A model generated the notes under the pieces. That model was not told where the DNA came from. It was given only the letters and a program-made list of their open reading frames with translations, and searched no databases. The translations under genes were made by a program, and so were the position numbers. DNA of 64,000 nt from assembly GCF_024814435.1 (NCBI RefSeq), contig NZ_JANUXY010000002.1:124001-188000 (forward strand), written 5' to 3'. Below, in pieces: positions 16,726-26,427 of the stretch. Numbering within the stretch: the stretch's first letter is position 1; every line of letters begins with the position of its first letter. This DNA is from Staphylococcus americanisciuri. Lineage in GTDB: Bacteria; Bacillota; Bacilli; Staphylococcales; Staphylococcaceae.

Positions 16726-18123
16726 ATGCGTATCAAATATAAGCAAATTGCGACGTATATTCGCAATAAAATTATCAACGGGGATTGGTTTTACGGTATG
16801 AAAATCCCTTCCCATCGCCAGTTAGCTAAGCAGTTCGATGTCAATAGAGTCACCATTATTAAAAGTATAGAAGTCTTAGAAGCTGAGGGGTTCATTTATA
16901 CAAAACAGGGAAGCGGTACATATGTCAATGACTATCTCAATGAAGACTTTATCGCGCAAAAATGGTCCGAAATGATGGACTGGTCATGGACTACGAGAAG
17001 CCAATATACCGTACAGCTCATTAACAAATTAGAAACGGATTCAACCTACATTCATCTCAGTAAAGGAGAACTCGGAAAAGATTTGATTCCACACATCGCG
17101 TTAAAAAATGCTATGACAAACGTATCCAACTATATCGGTGACCTATCATTCGGTTACAACAATGGTTATGGCTACATCAAGTTAAGAGCACTAATTGCCG
17201 AGCGTTTACATCAAAAAGGGATTACTATTACAGAAAATAATGTTCTTATTACTTCAGGTGCATTACACGCCATCCAACTGTTAACAACGGGATTTCTGAG
17301 TCGTCATACACGTATTTTTTCTAACACACCCTCTTACATTGACTCTACACATATTTTTGGTCTGCTCAACAACAAACATATTCACGTACCATATCAAGAC
17401 TTTCACAACTTCCAGAACATTGCTGATCGTATACCAAGTCACCAAGATAAAGCGCTATATATCGAACCGACATTCAACAATCCAACTGGTCAATCTCTAT
17501 CACAAGCAACTAAGGAAAGCATTCTCAAATATAGTCAATTACACCATATGCCTATTATTGAAGATGACATTTATCAAGATATTTGGTTCGATCAGTCTCC
17601 CGGCAAATCTATGAAAGCAATGGATCAACATGGTAATGTAATTCATGTAAGTAGCTTTTCAAAATCCATCGCTCCCGCCCTCCGCATTGGCTGGATTATT
17701 GCATCAGAAAAAGTAATTGAACAGCTAGCCGATATCCGTATGCAAAGTGATTATGGTTCAAGTATCCTCTCACAAATGGTCGTCTATGAAATGCTTCAAA
17801 GTGGGGATTATGACCACCACATACAAAAGCTGCGGGTCGTCTTAAAAACCAAGCGTGACAAGATATTACAACTTTTAGCACAGCACTACACGGACATTGC
17901 GACATGGCAAATACCACATGGTGGCTTCTTTATATGGTTAACCTTTACAAAAGATGTGGATATCAAACGCCTGTTTTCAAATCTAATTGATAAGGAAAAA
18001 ATTCTCATCAATCCTGGTTTTATCTATGGCAGTACAGAAAATACTATACGTCTTTCTTTTGCGTATGAAACGATTGAAAATCTCACGCTTGGATTAGAGA
18101 AAATGCGTCAATACTTGAAGTAA
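16726..18123 (+). CDS. MocR/PdxR-family transcriptional regulator (GntR HTH plus aminotransferase-like domain)
   Basis: About 465 residues. The N-terminal GntR winged helix spans about 1-75 (YIRNKIINGDWFYGMKIPSHRQLA, then VNRVTIIKSIEVLEAEGFI). A class-I aminotransferase fold follows, with the PLP lysine in SFSKSIAPALRIGW near 308-321 and EPTFNNPTGQ near 247. Such proteins sense PLP or an aminated ligand rather than act as transaminases. ATG 16726 is taken, with GTG 16723 also possible; AAGGATG precedes them. It probably regulates the divergent EamA transporter. No pdxST genes are adjacent, so a PdxR function is not implied. Confidence 0.88.
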   Translation: MRIKYKQIATYIRNKIINGDWFYGMKIPSHRQLAKQFDVNRVTIIKSIEVLEAEGFIYTKQGSGTYVNDYLNEDFIAQKWSEMMDWSWTTRSQYTVQLINKLETDSTYIHLSKGELGKDLIPHIALKNAMTNVSNYIGDLSFGYNNGYGYIKLRALIAERLHQKGITITENNVLITSGALHAIQLLTTGFLSRHTRIFSNTPSYIDSTHIFGLLNNKHIHVPYQDFHNFQNIADRIPSHQDKALYIEPTFNNPTGQSLSQATKESILKYSQLHHMPIIEDDIYQDIWFDQSPGKSMKAMDQHGNVIHVSSFSKSIAPALRIGWIIASEKVIEQLADIRMQSDYGSSILSQMVVYEMLQSGDYDHHIQKLRVVLKTKRDKILQLLAQHYTDIATWQIPHGGFFIWLTFTKDVDIKRLFSNLIDKEKILINPGFIYGSTENTIRLSFAYETIENLTLGLEKMRQYLK

Positions 18124-18201
18124 AAAACAGGGAGTGATACAGAAACCTGATTTAAAAAAGATTTCATTGTACCGCTCCCTATCTTTTATACATTGCCCAA
18201 A

Positions 18202-18531
18202 GCTTTCAAAAGCTCATCGTATTGTACCATCACTTTTTTGAATACTTCATCAAAATCAAACTGTGACGTCATCTTATCTTTAGTTTTCGCACAAACATTG
18301 CTTCCTATTTTATCTAAACCTTAGCACTATTCACAAAGAACATTATGATTGAAAATTGACCAACTCTTAATATTTACCCTACCATTGATTTCTCTGGTAT
18401 TTGTCCATATCTTCCGTTATCTATTACTTTATTACATTACTTCAGCCCCAGAAGATCTTTAATTTGTTTGGAATCGTAATTACTGTGCTATTTCCTATCT
18501 TACATAAAAAACATTCATATTATAATCCTCC
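18202..18531 (-). pseudogene. Decayed AbrB-type antitoxin gene
   Basis: The ends match the antitoxin gene at 15168-15388. Positions 18202-18270 correspond to its 3' part (TTTCAAAAGCTCATCGTATTG here, TTTCAAAAGCCCATCG there). Positions 18437-18531 correspond to its 5' part and ribosome binding site, but with a lost base in the Gly codon region, other small changes and an altered start. In between are about 165 bp of unrelated AT-rich sequence in place of 55 bp of gene. No toxin gene accompanies it. Clearly non-functional. Confidence 0.75.
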
Positions 18532-18612
18532 AAAATAAGACTTCCCGCAACTGTAAATTTCTAAAAAACGGACAGCACCACCATCTCTCCAATGGGTACT
18601 GTCCGTTCATTC

Positions 18613-19470
18613 TTACTTGCGATATAGTTTCACACGAATTTCATAATAATCATCGTGATCTTGTTCTTTTTGTTCAAACTTTATACCGTTCGCACGAATT
18701 TCTAATAAGCTATTCGCAATAATGTCACGTGCTGCCGAAATATCATGAACAATAGCTTCTGAGACATCTTCATCCGCTTGAACAACGTCCAATTCCGATT
18801 CAGCCGCTTCTTTCAACTTATCTTCCGTCTGTTTCACATTCAATTGCTGTTTCACAATCAATGCCAACATCTCTTCTTGTCGTTCAGCAGATAAACCAAC
18901 GAGTGCTCGACCGTGTCGCTCTGTAATTTGGTGCTCACGTATCGCTTGTAACACAGTGGGTGTCAGTTTCAACAGACGTAGTTTATTCGCAATAAAACTT
19001 TGACTTTTACCGACACTTTTAGCCAGTTCGGCTTGTGTAATGCCTTCGAATGCCAATAATTTCTTATAGGCCTCTGCTTCTTCTACAGCAGACAAGTTTT
19101 CTCGCTGAATGTTCTCAATCAACGCCACAACCGCGGTTTCTTCATCATTGAGATGGCGCACCAATACTTCCGCTTCGGTCATATGATTCATCTTCAGCGC
19201 ACGAAAACGACGCTCTCCCGCAATGATTTCATACATATTTTCCTCAATCGGACGCACAACAATTGGCTGTAATAAACCATGCTCTCGAATCGATTCAGCG
19301 AGTTCTTCAATACGTGCACGATCAAATGTCTGACGTGGTTGATAGCGATTTGGCACAATGCGCTCTACACGAATCGTCTCAACACCTTGATGTTCTGCTT
19401 CCGATACTTCTAATAGGTCATCTTTATTTTTAAGTCCAAATAACTTAGAAAAGGGTTTTTTCATACGCAT
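18613..19470 (-). CDS. noc: Nucleoid occlusion protein Noc
   Basis: ParB-family protein, 285 residues, that inhibits Z-ring assembly over the nucleoid. The N-terminus MKKPFSKLFGLK is an amphipathic membrane-binding helix typical of Noc; this favours ATG 19464 over 19470. The CTP-binding domain has NRYQPRQTFD and GERRFRA, and the helix-turn-helix has ITQAELAKSVGKSQSFIANKLRL. Position next to rsmG matches B. subtilis noc. The paralogue at 5317-6144 is ParB. No Noc-binding palindrome (ATTTCCCGGGAAAT) is seen in the window. Confidence 0.93.
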   Translation of the reverse strand: MRMKKPFSKLFGLKNKDDLLEVSEAEHQGVETIRVERIVPNRYQPRQTFDRARIEELAESIREHGLLQPIVVRPIEENMYEIIAGERRFRALKMNHMTEAEVLVRHLNDEETAVVALIENIQRENLSAVEEAEAYKKLLAFEGITQAELAKSVGKSQSFIANKLRLLKLTPTVLQAIREHQITERHGRALVGLSAERQEEMLALIVKQQLNVKQTEDKLKEAAESELDVVQADEDVSEAIVHDISAARDIIANSLLEIRANGIKFEQKEQDHDDYYEIRVKLYRK

Positions 19471-19497
19471 CTCTCACTTTCACAAATAGAGCTGTCA

Positions 19498-20217
19498 CTA
19501 TTCAACGAGCGGTGCTTTATTCGGTGTTCCCGGCTTTCGTGGATATTTCTTCGGTGTCTGACTACGTTTTTGAATTTTAATAATTTGGCGTTCACCTGCA
19601 TCTTCCGGCAACGTAAACACAAAGACTTCTTCAACACGTCCGCCTAATACGCCAATCGCAAAACGTGCCTCGTCCAACTCTTCTTGTCCTTTAGAAGACT
19701 TCAAGGCTAAAAAGAGTCCATGTTTCTTAACAAGTGGTAAACAAAGTTCGCTCAATACGGATAATCTCGCAACCGCACGCGCCGTTACAATATCGAAAGA
19801 CGCTCGGTAGTCTTCATTCTTACCAAAAGTCTCCGCTCGATCATGTACAAAGCGCACTCCTTCTAATTCTAATGCATCTGCCAATTGGTTTAAAAATTGA
19901 ATCCGTTTATTCAATGAATCCACAATAGTTACTTGTAAGTTTGGAAAGACTATTTTCAATGGAATACTTGGAAAACCTGCACCTGCACCAACATCACATA
20001 CATGTAGTGGTTCACTCAAGTCGCAATAAAAACTCGGCGTGATTGAATCGTAAAAATGCTTCAAATAAACTTCATGTTTCTCAGTAATACTTGTTAGATT
20101 AATTTTGTCATTCCACGTTACAAGCATATCATAATACGTCTCAAATTGTTGTTTCTGCTTATCTGACAACATGATACCGTGCTCATCTAATTGTTTTGCT
20201 AACCATTCTACACTCAT
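19498..20217 (-). CDS. rsmG: 16S rRNA (guanine-N7) methyltransferase RsmG
   Basis: SAM-dependent methyltransferase, 239 residues, making m7G527 in 16S rRNA. The SAM-binding motif I is [15 protein letters not shown] near 72-86, followed by [11 protein letters not shown] and the ARAVA motif. Its ATG directly abuts the mnmG stop (TAAATG), indicating translational coupling. The basic C-terminus ([15 protein letters not shown]) is family-typical. Loss of rsmG elsewhere gives low-level streptomycin resistance; here the gene looks intact. Confidence 0.95.
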   Translation of the reverse strand: MSVEWLAKQLDEHGIMLSDKQKQQFETYYDMLVTWNDKINLTSITEKHEVYLKHFYDSITPSFYCDLSEPLHVCDVGAGAGFPSIPLKIVFPNLQVTIVDSLNKRIQFLNQLADALELEGVRFVHDRAETFGKNEDYRASFDIVTARAVARLSVLSELCLPLVKKHGLFLALKSSKGQEELDEARFAIGVLGGRVEEVFVFTLPEDAGERQIIKIQKRSQTPKKYPRKPGTPNKAPLVE

Positions 20218-22092
20218 TTATTTCACCCTTTGTATTTTCCCTTGTTCTAAATAAACCAATAAAATCGAGATGTCCGCTGGGTTAACGCCTGAAATACGTG
20301 ATGCTTGTGCGATGTTTAATGGTTTTACTTCTGCCAATTTTTCACGTGCTTCAGAGGCTAAACTATCAATTTTAGAATAATCAAGATCCTCTGGAATTTT
20401 CTTTTGTTCCATGCGTTTTACTTTATCCACTTGTTGTAATGACTTATTGATATAACCTTCATATTTCGTTTGAATCTCAATTTGTTCTTCAACGTCTGAT
20501 GGCAAGACGTGAGATTCTTCTAAGATTTCAAGTACTGTCGCATATGTCATTTCCGGACGACGTAACAATTCATTCGCCAAGATACCGTCTTTTAAGCGAG
20601 AACCGCCTTCACGCTCAATAATTTCTTGCACACGTTCCGATGGCTTAATACGTAATCCTGCTAAACGTGCCAACTCATTCTTGATTTGTTCGCGCTTCTC
20701 ATTAAAGCATGCATAGCGCTCTTCTGAAATTAAGCCCAGTTCATAGCCGATGTCAGTCAGACGTAAATCCGCATTGTCATGACGTAATAACAAACGATAT
20801 TCAGCACGAGACGTCAATAAACGATACGGTTCATTCGTCCCTTTCGTTACAAGATCATCAATCAGGACACCGATATATGCATCAGAACGACGTAAAATTT
20901 TCTCTTCTTTGCCTAACACACGTCCAGCAGCGTTAATTCCAGCCATTAAACCTTGACCTGCCGCTTCTTCGTATCCTGATGTTCCATTGATTTGTCCAGC
21001 TGTATATAAGTTCTTAATTTTTTTCGTTTCAAGTGTCGGCCATAATTGTGTTGGCACAATCGCATCATACTCAATCGCATATCCTGCACGCATCATATCC
21101 GCTTTTTCAAGACCTGGAATCGTTGCTAACATTTGACGTTGCACTGCTTCAGGTAAGCTTGTAGATAGCCCCTGAACGTAGACCTCGTTCGTCTGACGTC
21201 CTTCTGGCTCCAGGAACAGTTGATGACGTGGTTTATCGTTAAAGCGGACAAATTTATCTTCAATTGACGGACAATAGCGTGGCCCAGTTCCTTTAATCAT
21301 CCCTGAGTACATCGCTGATAAATGTAAATTATCATCAATTACCTTGTGTGTTTCACCATTCGTATACGTTAACCAACATGGTAGTTGATCTAGAATATAC
21401 TCTGTTGTTTCATAACTAAACGCTCGACCGACATCATCACCCGGTTGAATTTCAGTCTTACTGTAATCAATGGTTTTCGCATTTACACGTGGTGGTGTAC
21501 CTGTTTTAAAACGCACGACATCAAAGCCAATCTCTCTTAAATGATCTGCTAAAGTGATGGACGGCAATTGATGGTTCGGGCCACTTGAGTATTTCAAGTT
21601 GCCGAGAATGATTTCACCACGCAAGAACGTTCCTGTCGTTAAAATAACGGCTTTTGCACGATATTCTGTACCAACATTTGTGCGCACACCTTTCACTGCA
21701 CCGTCTTCAATGATGAGTTCATCTACCATACCTTGCATCACTTCAAGGTTGTCTTCATCTTCTAACACACGCTTCATCTCTTGTTGATACAACACTTTGT
21801 CTGCTTGGGCACGCAATGCGCGGACTGCTGGCCCTTTGCCTGTATTCAACATACGCATTTGAATATGTGTTTTATCGATCGTTTTCGCCATTTGTCCACC
21901 AAGTGCATCGATTTCACGCACAACGATTCCTTTAGCTGGTCCTCCAACTGACGGATTACATGGCATGAATGCAATATTGTCTAAATTTATCGTTAACATC
22001 AATGTACGTGCGCCACGACGTGCAGAAGCTAATCCCGCTTCAACGCCTGAATGTCCTGCACCTACAACGATGACATCAAATGTTTTAATCAT
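20218..22092 (-). CDS. mnmG: tRNA uridine-5-carboxymethylaminomethyl modification enzyme MnmG (GidA)
   Basis: FAD protein, 624 residues, working with MnmE to modify the wobble uridine of several tRNAs. The FAD-binding motif [19 protein letters not shown] is near 10-28, followed by [12 protein letters not shown] near 44-55 and [20 protein letters not shown] near 372-391. The C-terminal helical domain binds MnmE. It lies 17 bp after mnmE and abuts rsmG. Length and motifs are canonical. Confidence 0.97.
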   Translation of the reverse strand: MIKTFDVIVVGAGHSGVEAGLASARRGARTLMLTINLDNIAFMPCNPSVGGPAKGIVVREIDALGGQMAKTIDKTHIQMRMLNTGKGPAVRALRAQADKVLYQQEMKRVLEDEDNLEVMQGMVDELIIEDGAVKGVRTNVGTEYRAKAVILTTGTFLRGEIILGNLKYSSGPNHQLPSITLADHLREIGFDVVRFKTGTPPRVNAKTIDYSKTEIQPGDDVGRAFSYETTEYILDQLPCWLTYTNGETHKVIDDNLHLSAMYSGMIKGTGPRYCPSIEDKFVRFNDKPRHQLFLEPEGRQTNEVYVQGLSTSLPEAVQRQMLATIPGLEKADMMRAGYAIEYDAIVPTQLWPTLETKKIKNLYTAGQINGTSGYEEAAGQGLMAGINAAGRVLGKEEKILRRSDAYIGVLIDDLVTKGTNEPYRLLTSRAEYRLLLRHDNADLRLTDIGYELGLISEERYACFNEKREQIKNELARLAGLRIKPSERVQEIIEREGGSRLKDGILANELLRRPEMTYATVLEILEESHVLPSDVEEQIEIQTKYEGYINKSLQQVDKVKRMEQKKIPEDLDYSKIDSLASEAREKLAEVKPLNIAQASRISGVNPADISILLVYLEQGKIQRVK

Positions 22093-22109
22093 TCGGTTTC
22101 CTCCACAAA

Positions 22110-23492
22110 TTATTTTCCGAGACAGAATTGACTAAACAGTTGATCAATCAGCTCTTCACTTGCCGATTCACCAATAATTTCTCCTAGCAGTTCCCAAGTA
22201 CGTGTTAAATCAATCTGTACCATATCCATAGGAACACCTGCTTCTGCCGCTTCAATCGCATCTTGAATTGCTTGTTTTGCCTGTTTTAATAATGAAATAT
22301 GACGCGAGTTAGAAACGTACGTCATATCTTGATTTTGTACCGTACCATCGAAAAATAAGTCTCGGATTTGTAACTCTAACGCATCAATCCCTTGCTGTGT
22401 CTGCATGGACGTCTCAATCAATGGTTTGTTACCAATCATTTGTTTCACTTCATCTATGTCAAGTTGACGCTCGAGGTCTGTCTTATTCACAATAACAATA
22501 ACATCTTCATTTTTAATGACATCATAAAGTTGGCGATCTTCAGGCGTCAAAACCTCATTATTATTCAGCACAAACAAGATCAAGTCTGCCTCTTGTAGTG
22601 CTTTACGTGAACGCTCTACGCCGATGCGTTCTACAATATCTTCTGTTTCACGAATACCGGCTGTATCGACTAATTTCAACGGAACGCCTCGCACATTCAC
22701 GTACTCTTCTAAGACGTCACGTGTCGTCCCAGCAACTTCTGTTACGATTGCTTTGTTAGACTGAATCAGATTATTCAACATGGAAGACTTCCCTACGTTT
22801 GGCTTACCGACAATGACCGTTGACAAGCCTTCTCGCATAATCTTCCCTTGTACGCCTGTGTCAAGCAATTGTTGAATCGCTTCCTTAATCTCTCTTGAGC
22901 GCTCTAATAAAAATTCTGTTGTCGCTTCTTCTACATCGTCATATTCCGGATAATCAATATTAACCTCAACTTGCGCCAATACTTCTAAAATTGACTGGCG
23001 CTGTTGTTGGATTAATGTACTTAAGCGCCCCTCAATTTGATTCATCGCAACTTTAGACGCACGATCTGTCTTAGATCTAATGAAGTCCATAACCGCTTCT
23101 GCTTGAGATAAGTCAATACGACCATTTAAAAAGGCACGCTTCGTATATTCACCAGGTTCCGCCATACGTGCACCATGTGTCATCGTCAACTCAAGCACAC
23201 GGTTGATTGTTAAAATACCACCATGACAATTAATTTCAACAATGTCCTCTCTTGTGAACGTTCGCGGTGCGCGTAACACGGAAACCATAACTTCTTCCAC
23301 GATATCTCCTGTTTCGGGATCAATGATATGGCCATAGTTAATTGTATGTGTTGGCACTTGCTCAAGTTTTTGCTTTCCTTTATATAACTTATCTGCAATT
23401 GCGACAGCATCATGCCCTGACATACGCACAATACCAATCGCGCCCTCACCCATAGGCGTTGATATACTCGTGATTGTATCTAACTGTTCCAC
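22110..23492 (-). CDS. mnmE: tRNA modification GTPase MnmE (TrmE)
   Basis: GTPase partner of MnmG in tRNA wobble modification. An N-terminal formyl-THF-binding domain begins [18 protein letters not shown]. The G domain has the P-loop [17 protein letters not shown] and NKTD, and the extreme C-terminus FCLGK is the catalytic cysteine motif. The start is taken as GTG 23492 (460 residues), nine bases from AAAGGAGG, close to the usual length of 459; GTG 23498 is an alternative. A longer frame to 23549 has no ribosome binding site. Confidence 0.95.
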   Translation of the reverse strand: MEQLDTITSISTPMGEGAIGIVRMSGHDAVAIADKLYKGKQKLEQVPTHTINYGHIIDPETGDIVEEVMVSVLRAPRTFTREDIVEINCHGGILTINRVLELTMTHGARMAEPGEYTKRAFLNGRIDLSQAEAVMDFIRSKTDRASKVAMNQIEGRLSTLIQQQRQSILEVLAQVEVNIDYPEYDDVEEATTEFLLERSREIKEAIQQLLDTGVQGKIMREGLSTVIVGKPNVGKSSMLNNLIQSNKAIVTEVAGTTRDVLEEYVNVRGVPLKLVDTAGIRETEDIVERIGVERSRKALQEADLILFVLNNNEVLTPEDRQLYDVIKNEDVIVIVNKTDLERQLDIDEVKQMIGNKPLIETSMQTQQGIDALELQIRDLFFDGTVQNQDMTYVSNSRHISLLKQAKQAIQDAIEAAEAGVPMDMVQIDLTRTWELLGEIIGESASEELIDQLFSQFCLGK

Positions 23493-23593
23493 GTTCACGT
23501 GCCTCCTTTGCTCATTTTGATTATGCTTATTGTAAAATATTTCAGCCATAATTGCGCCTATACTGTTTAAAACATAAAAATATCGTTATATTT

Positions 23594-23633
23594 TAGACTT
23601 CGGTTTGTCTAAAGTCAGACAAACCGAAGTCTA
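23594..23633 (-). terminator. Perfect 17-bp hairpin after rnpA
   Basis: TAGACTTCGGTTTGTCT (23594-23610) pairs perfectly with AGACAAACCGAAGTCTA (23617-23633). It starts five bases past the rnpA stop codon. The following minus-strand sequence is only moderately T/A-rich, so it may be a terminator or an mRNA processing/stability element between rnpA and mnmE. Confidence 0.7.
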
Positions 23634-23637
23634 ACCT

Positions 23638-23985
23638 CTACTTTATTCTCTTATTAAAAACCTTCGCAATCTTCAAGACGTGCTCTAAACTTTTTTGAAC
23701 TTCACTTACCGACATATCTTTCGCCGGAAAACGCGCAATCACTATCATATCTTTTGGTAAAAAATCTTCCTTATGAACTTTGAAGCATTCTCTAATACTT
23801 CTTTTAATCCGATTACGTGTAACGGCATTGCCTAATTTTTTAGAGACACTAATCCCTAAACGAAAATGACTCGCTTCTCGGCGATCATAAGTATATACAA
23901 CAAACTGGCGATTGGCTACTGACTTACCCCGTCGATAAATCATTTGAAAATCAGCATTCTTCTTGATTCGGTATGCCTTTTCCAT
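23638..23985 (-). CDS. rnpA: Ribonuclease P protein component
   Basis: Protein subunit of RNase P, 115 residues, assisting 5' maturation of tRNAs. The RNR motif is seen in KKLGNAVTRNRIKRSIRECF near 49-68. It starts MEKAYRIKKNADFQ and is very basic. Neighbours are rpmH (upstream) and mnmE (downstream); the spoIIIJ/jag genes of Bacillus are missing between them, as usual in staphylococci. Confidence 0.96.
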   Translation of the reverse strand: MEKAYRIKKNADFQMIYRRGKSVANRQFVVYTYDRREASHFRLGISVSKKLGNAVTRNRIKRSIRECFKVHKEDFLPKDMIVIARFPAKDMSVSEVQKSLEHVLKIAKVFNKRIK

Positions 23986-24140
23986 TTAATATCACTCGTC
24001 TTTCCTATTTTAACGTCTCTTTTGGATTAAGATAACTATTATATATAATTTTCATAAAGTGGTAGCCCTCTAGCATCTCGATAAGATGTTATGACTGCTC
24101 TCTTGCCCTACGCAATCACAAACATATGCGTTACTTTTGC

Positions 24141-24172
24141 AAAAAAAAGACCACTGAATAAGTCAGTGATCT
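24141..24172 (-). terminator. rpmH terminator
   Basis: GATCACTGA...TCAGTGGTC hairpin read on the minus strand, followed by eight T. It begins right at the rpmH stop codon. It separates rpmH from rnpA, though read-through is likely because rnpA often shares the rpmH promoter. Confidence 0.75.
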
Positions 24173-24309
24173 TATGCTGATAAAACTTTGCGACCTTTAC
24201 GACGACGACGCGCCAAAACTTTACGGCCATTTTTAGTGCTCATACGTTTTCTAAAACCATGAACTTTACTATGTTTACGTTTATTTGGTTGATAAGTACG
24301 TTTTACCAT
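24172..24309 (-). CDS. rpmH: 50S ribosomal protein L34
   Basis: L34, 45 residues, too short for simple ORF lists. Translation gives [19 protein letters not shown], then [20 protein letters not shown] and RKVLSA, the textbook L34 sequence. GGAGGTG precedes the start codon. It is the first minus-strand gene left of oriC, in the conserved order dnaA-rpmH-rnpA. Confidence 0.97.
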
Positions 24310-24539
24310 GCAAAACACCTCCGTCTCAATTCATACAATTATCTAATCCATCACTCTAGATAAGTTAATTTCGTTTTCTACATTCAAAATAGAACTGTCT
24401 TTTAAATGAAATGTCTACATTTCAAGCAACTACTACAATATAACAAAATACAATTTGTAAATCAAGTACGTTTTTCTATCTTCTAGTATTTCCATTTTTT
24501 TAAGTGTTGTGCAAGTAAACAAATTATTATCTAATCTAT

Positions 24540-24826
24540 TTTCCTTCTATCTATTATCAAATAGGATAATAACCTTATCCACTTATACACAGTGAGTGTT
24601 ATATATATTGTGGATAAAATTCTATTCCTCACAAGTTATCCAAAGATCTCCCCACATATTCACATCTATTTGACAGTATATATTGTTAAAAAGTATAATT
24701 GTGTGGATAAGTGGTGAGAACCCTTATATTCTTTAGTTTTTAAGTGCATACATTTTTCTTTTTTGTCTGTGGATAATAGAAAAGTTTTATTAGGTAATCC
24801 ACAGTTTGTGATTAACTTGTGGATAA
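24540..24826. other. oriC, upstream DnaA-box cluster (incC-like)
   Basis: Perfect DnaA boxes TGTGGATAA lie at 24609-24617, 24702-24710, 24768-24776 and 24818-24826. One-mismatch relatives are at 24575-24583 (TTATCCACT), 24583-24591 (TTATACACA) and 24795-24803 (TAATCCACA), plus TTATCCAAA at 24636-24644. Together with the dnaA-dnaN cluster this makes the bipartite replication origin. The rest of 24310-24540 is AT-rich and gene-free. Confidence 0.9.
24670..24699 (+). promoter_or_regulatory. dnaA promoter
   Basis: TTGACA (24670-24675) and TATAAT (24694-24699), spacer 18. A perfect DnaA box begins three bases past the -10 element and three further boxes lie in the leader, so DnaA very likely represses its own transcription. 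Confidence 0.8.
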
Positions 24827-24910
24827 TTGCTAACAGGCTGTGATTATTTTTACAGATTGCAAAAGAATTTGTGCATAACTAAAATTTTATTAAGGAAGAT
24901 GGCGTTAAAC

Positions 24911-26251
24911 ATGACAGAACAAGAAATTTGGGACAGTGTTCTGAAGTTGTTGCACGAAGCTGTGACGGAGTCTTCTTTTAACACATGGTTTAAAGATACT
25001 AAGATACATGCTATATCCGACGACAAGATTATCTTGGTGGCAAACAATCCTTTTACTGCAAATTGGCTCCTACAAAACTACAAAAGCATGATTATTGAAT
25101 ATGCAAATGCTGTTTCAGGGAACAATATTGAGCAAATGGAAGTGTTAACTGAAGATGATTTAAAAGAACTTCAATCAGATTTTTTAACAACTCAGAAAAA
25201 AGAAAAAAGCGTCGAGCCTATCGTACAAGGGGAACAATTTAATACTAATAACACGTTCGATACCTTTGTTATTGGTCCAGGTAATCAGTTTCCACATGCT
25301 GCAAGTCTTGCGGTCGCTGAATCACCAGCAAAAGCTTATAATCCTCTGTTTATCTATGGTGGCGTGGGATTAGGCAAAACACATTTAATGCATGCTATTG
25401 GTCACTATGTTATGGAAAACAACAAAGATGCCAAAGTACTTTACACATCTAGTGAGAAGTTTACAAACGAATTCATTCAATCTATTCGCAACAATGACAC
25501 AGAGTCCTTCCGCGAAAAATACCGAAATATCGATATTTTGTTAATTGATGACATTCAATTCATCCAGAAAAAAGAACAAACGCAAGAAGAATTTTTCCAT
25601 ACTTTCAATGATCTCCATCAAAACAACAAGCAGATTGTTATTTCAAGTGATCGACCGCCGAAAGAGATTGCAACACTGGAAGAACGTCTAAGATCCCGTT
25701 TCCAATGGGGACTCATCGTTGACATTACACCTCCTGACTTTGAAACACGTATGGCAATTTTGCAGAAAAAAACAGAAGAAGAGAATATTGATATTCCAAT
25801 CGAAGCACTCACTTATATTGCAAATCAAATTCAAACTAACATCCGTGAATTAGAAGGTGCACTCAATCGCGTCAATGCATTCTCAAACTTGAAAAAACAA
25901 CCAATTACAACTGAATTAACAGCAGAAGCACTACAAGACATCATTCAAGTGACAAAATCTAAAAAAATTACTATTCAAGACATCCAAAAAGTAGTTGGGG
26001 CATACTATGGTATCCGAATAGAGGACTTTGCCGCCAAAAAGCGTACAAAGTCTATCGCTTATCCACGTCAAATCGCAATGTATTTATCACGAGAACTCAC
26101 AGATTTCTCCCTACCAAAGATAGGTGAAGAATTTGGTGGTCGTGACCATACAACAGTCATTCATGCACATGACAAAATAAAAAAAGAAATTGAAAATGAC
26201 CCTATTTTGAAAGACGAAATTACAAGTCTTGAAAAAGAAATTCGAAGTTAG
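24911..26251 (+). CDS. dnaA: Chromosomal replication initiator DnaA
   Basis: AAA+ initiator, about 446 residues from ATG 24911 (MTEQEIWDSVL), which aligns with the usual staphylococcal start; an in-frame ATG at 24899 is also possible and the AAGGA site fits neither perfectly. Domain I about 1-80, variable linker 81-110, AAA+ domain with GGVGLGKTHL and LLIDDIQFI, and domain IV DNA-binding signature GGRDHTTVIHAH near the C-terminus. It is flanked by DnaA boxes on both sides. Confidence 0.97.
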   Translation: MTEQEIWDSVLKLLHEAVTESSFNTWFKDTKIHAISDDKIILVANNPFTANWLLQNYKSMIIEYANAVSGNNIEQMEVLTEDDLKELQSDFLTTQKKEKSVEPIVQGEQFNTNNTFDTFVIGPGNQFPHAASLAVAESPAKAYNPLFIYGGVGLGKTHLMHAIGHYVMENNKDAKVLYTSSEKFTNEFIQSIRNNDTESFREKYRNIDILLIDDIQFIQKKEQTQEEFFHTFNDLHQNNKQIVISSDRPPKEIATLEERLRSRFQWGLIVDITPPDFETRMAILQKKTEEENIDIPIEALTYIANQIQTNIRELEGALNRVNAFSNLKKQPITTELTAEALQDIIQVTKSKKITIQDIQKVVGAYYGIRIEDFAAKKRTKSIAYPRQIAMYLSRELTDFSLPKIGEEFGGRDHTTVIHAHDKIKKEIENDPILKDEITSLEKEIRS

Positions 26252-26427
26252 TTTGTGGATAATGTGTAAAAGTTGTACACACGATACACAAGTTATCCAC
26301 ATGTGTGTAACCTTCATATACTTAAGATTATTTGAGTTATCCACTAATCCACAAGCCCTACGACTATTATTATGACTTTTAATAATAACTATAACTAATA
26401 TAAACGACTGAAAGGAGTTTATAAATT
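26252..26427. other. oriC, dnaA-dnaN cluster with unwinding region
   Basis: DnaA boxes: TGTGGATAA 26254-26262, TTATCCACA 26293-26301, TTATCCACT 26337-26345 and TAATCCACA 26345-26353. The last two abut. They are followed by a short GC-containing stretch (AGCCCTA) and then a triplet run of CTA/TTA type (about 26359-26385) leading into AT-rich DNA to 26405. This order (boxes, GC patch, DnaA-trios, AT tract) is the known basal unwinding architecture of B. subtilis. Confidence 0.85.
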
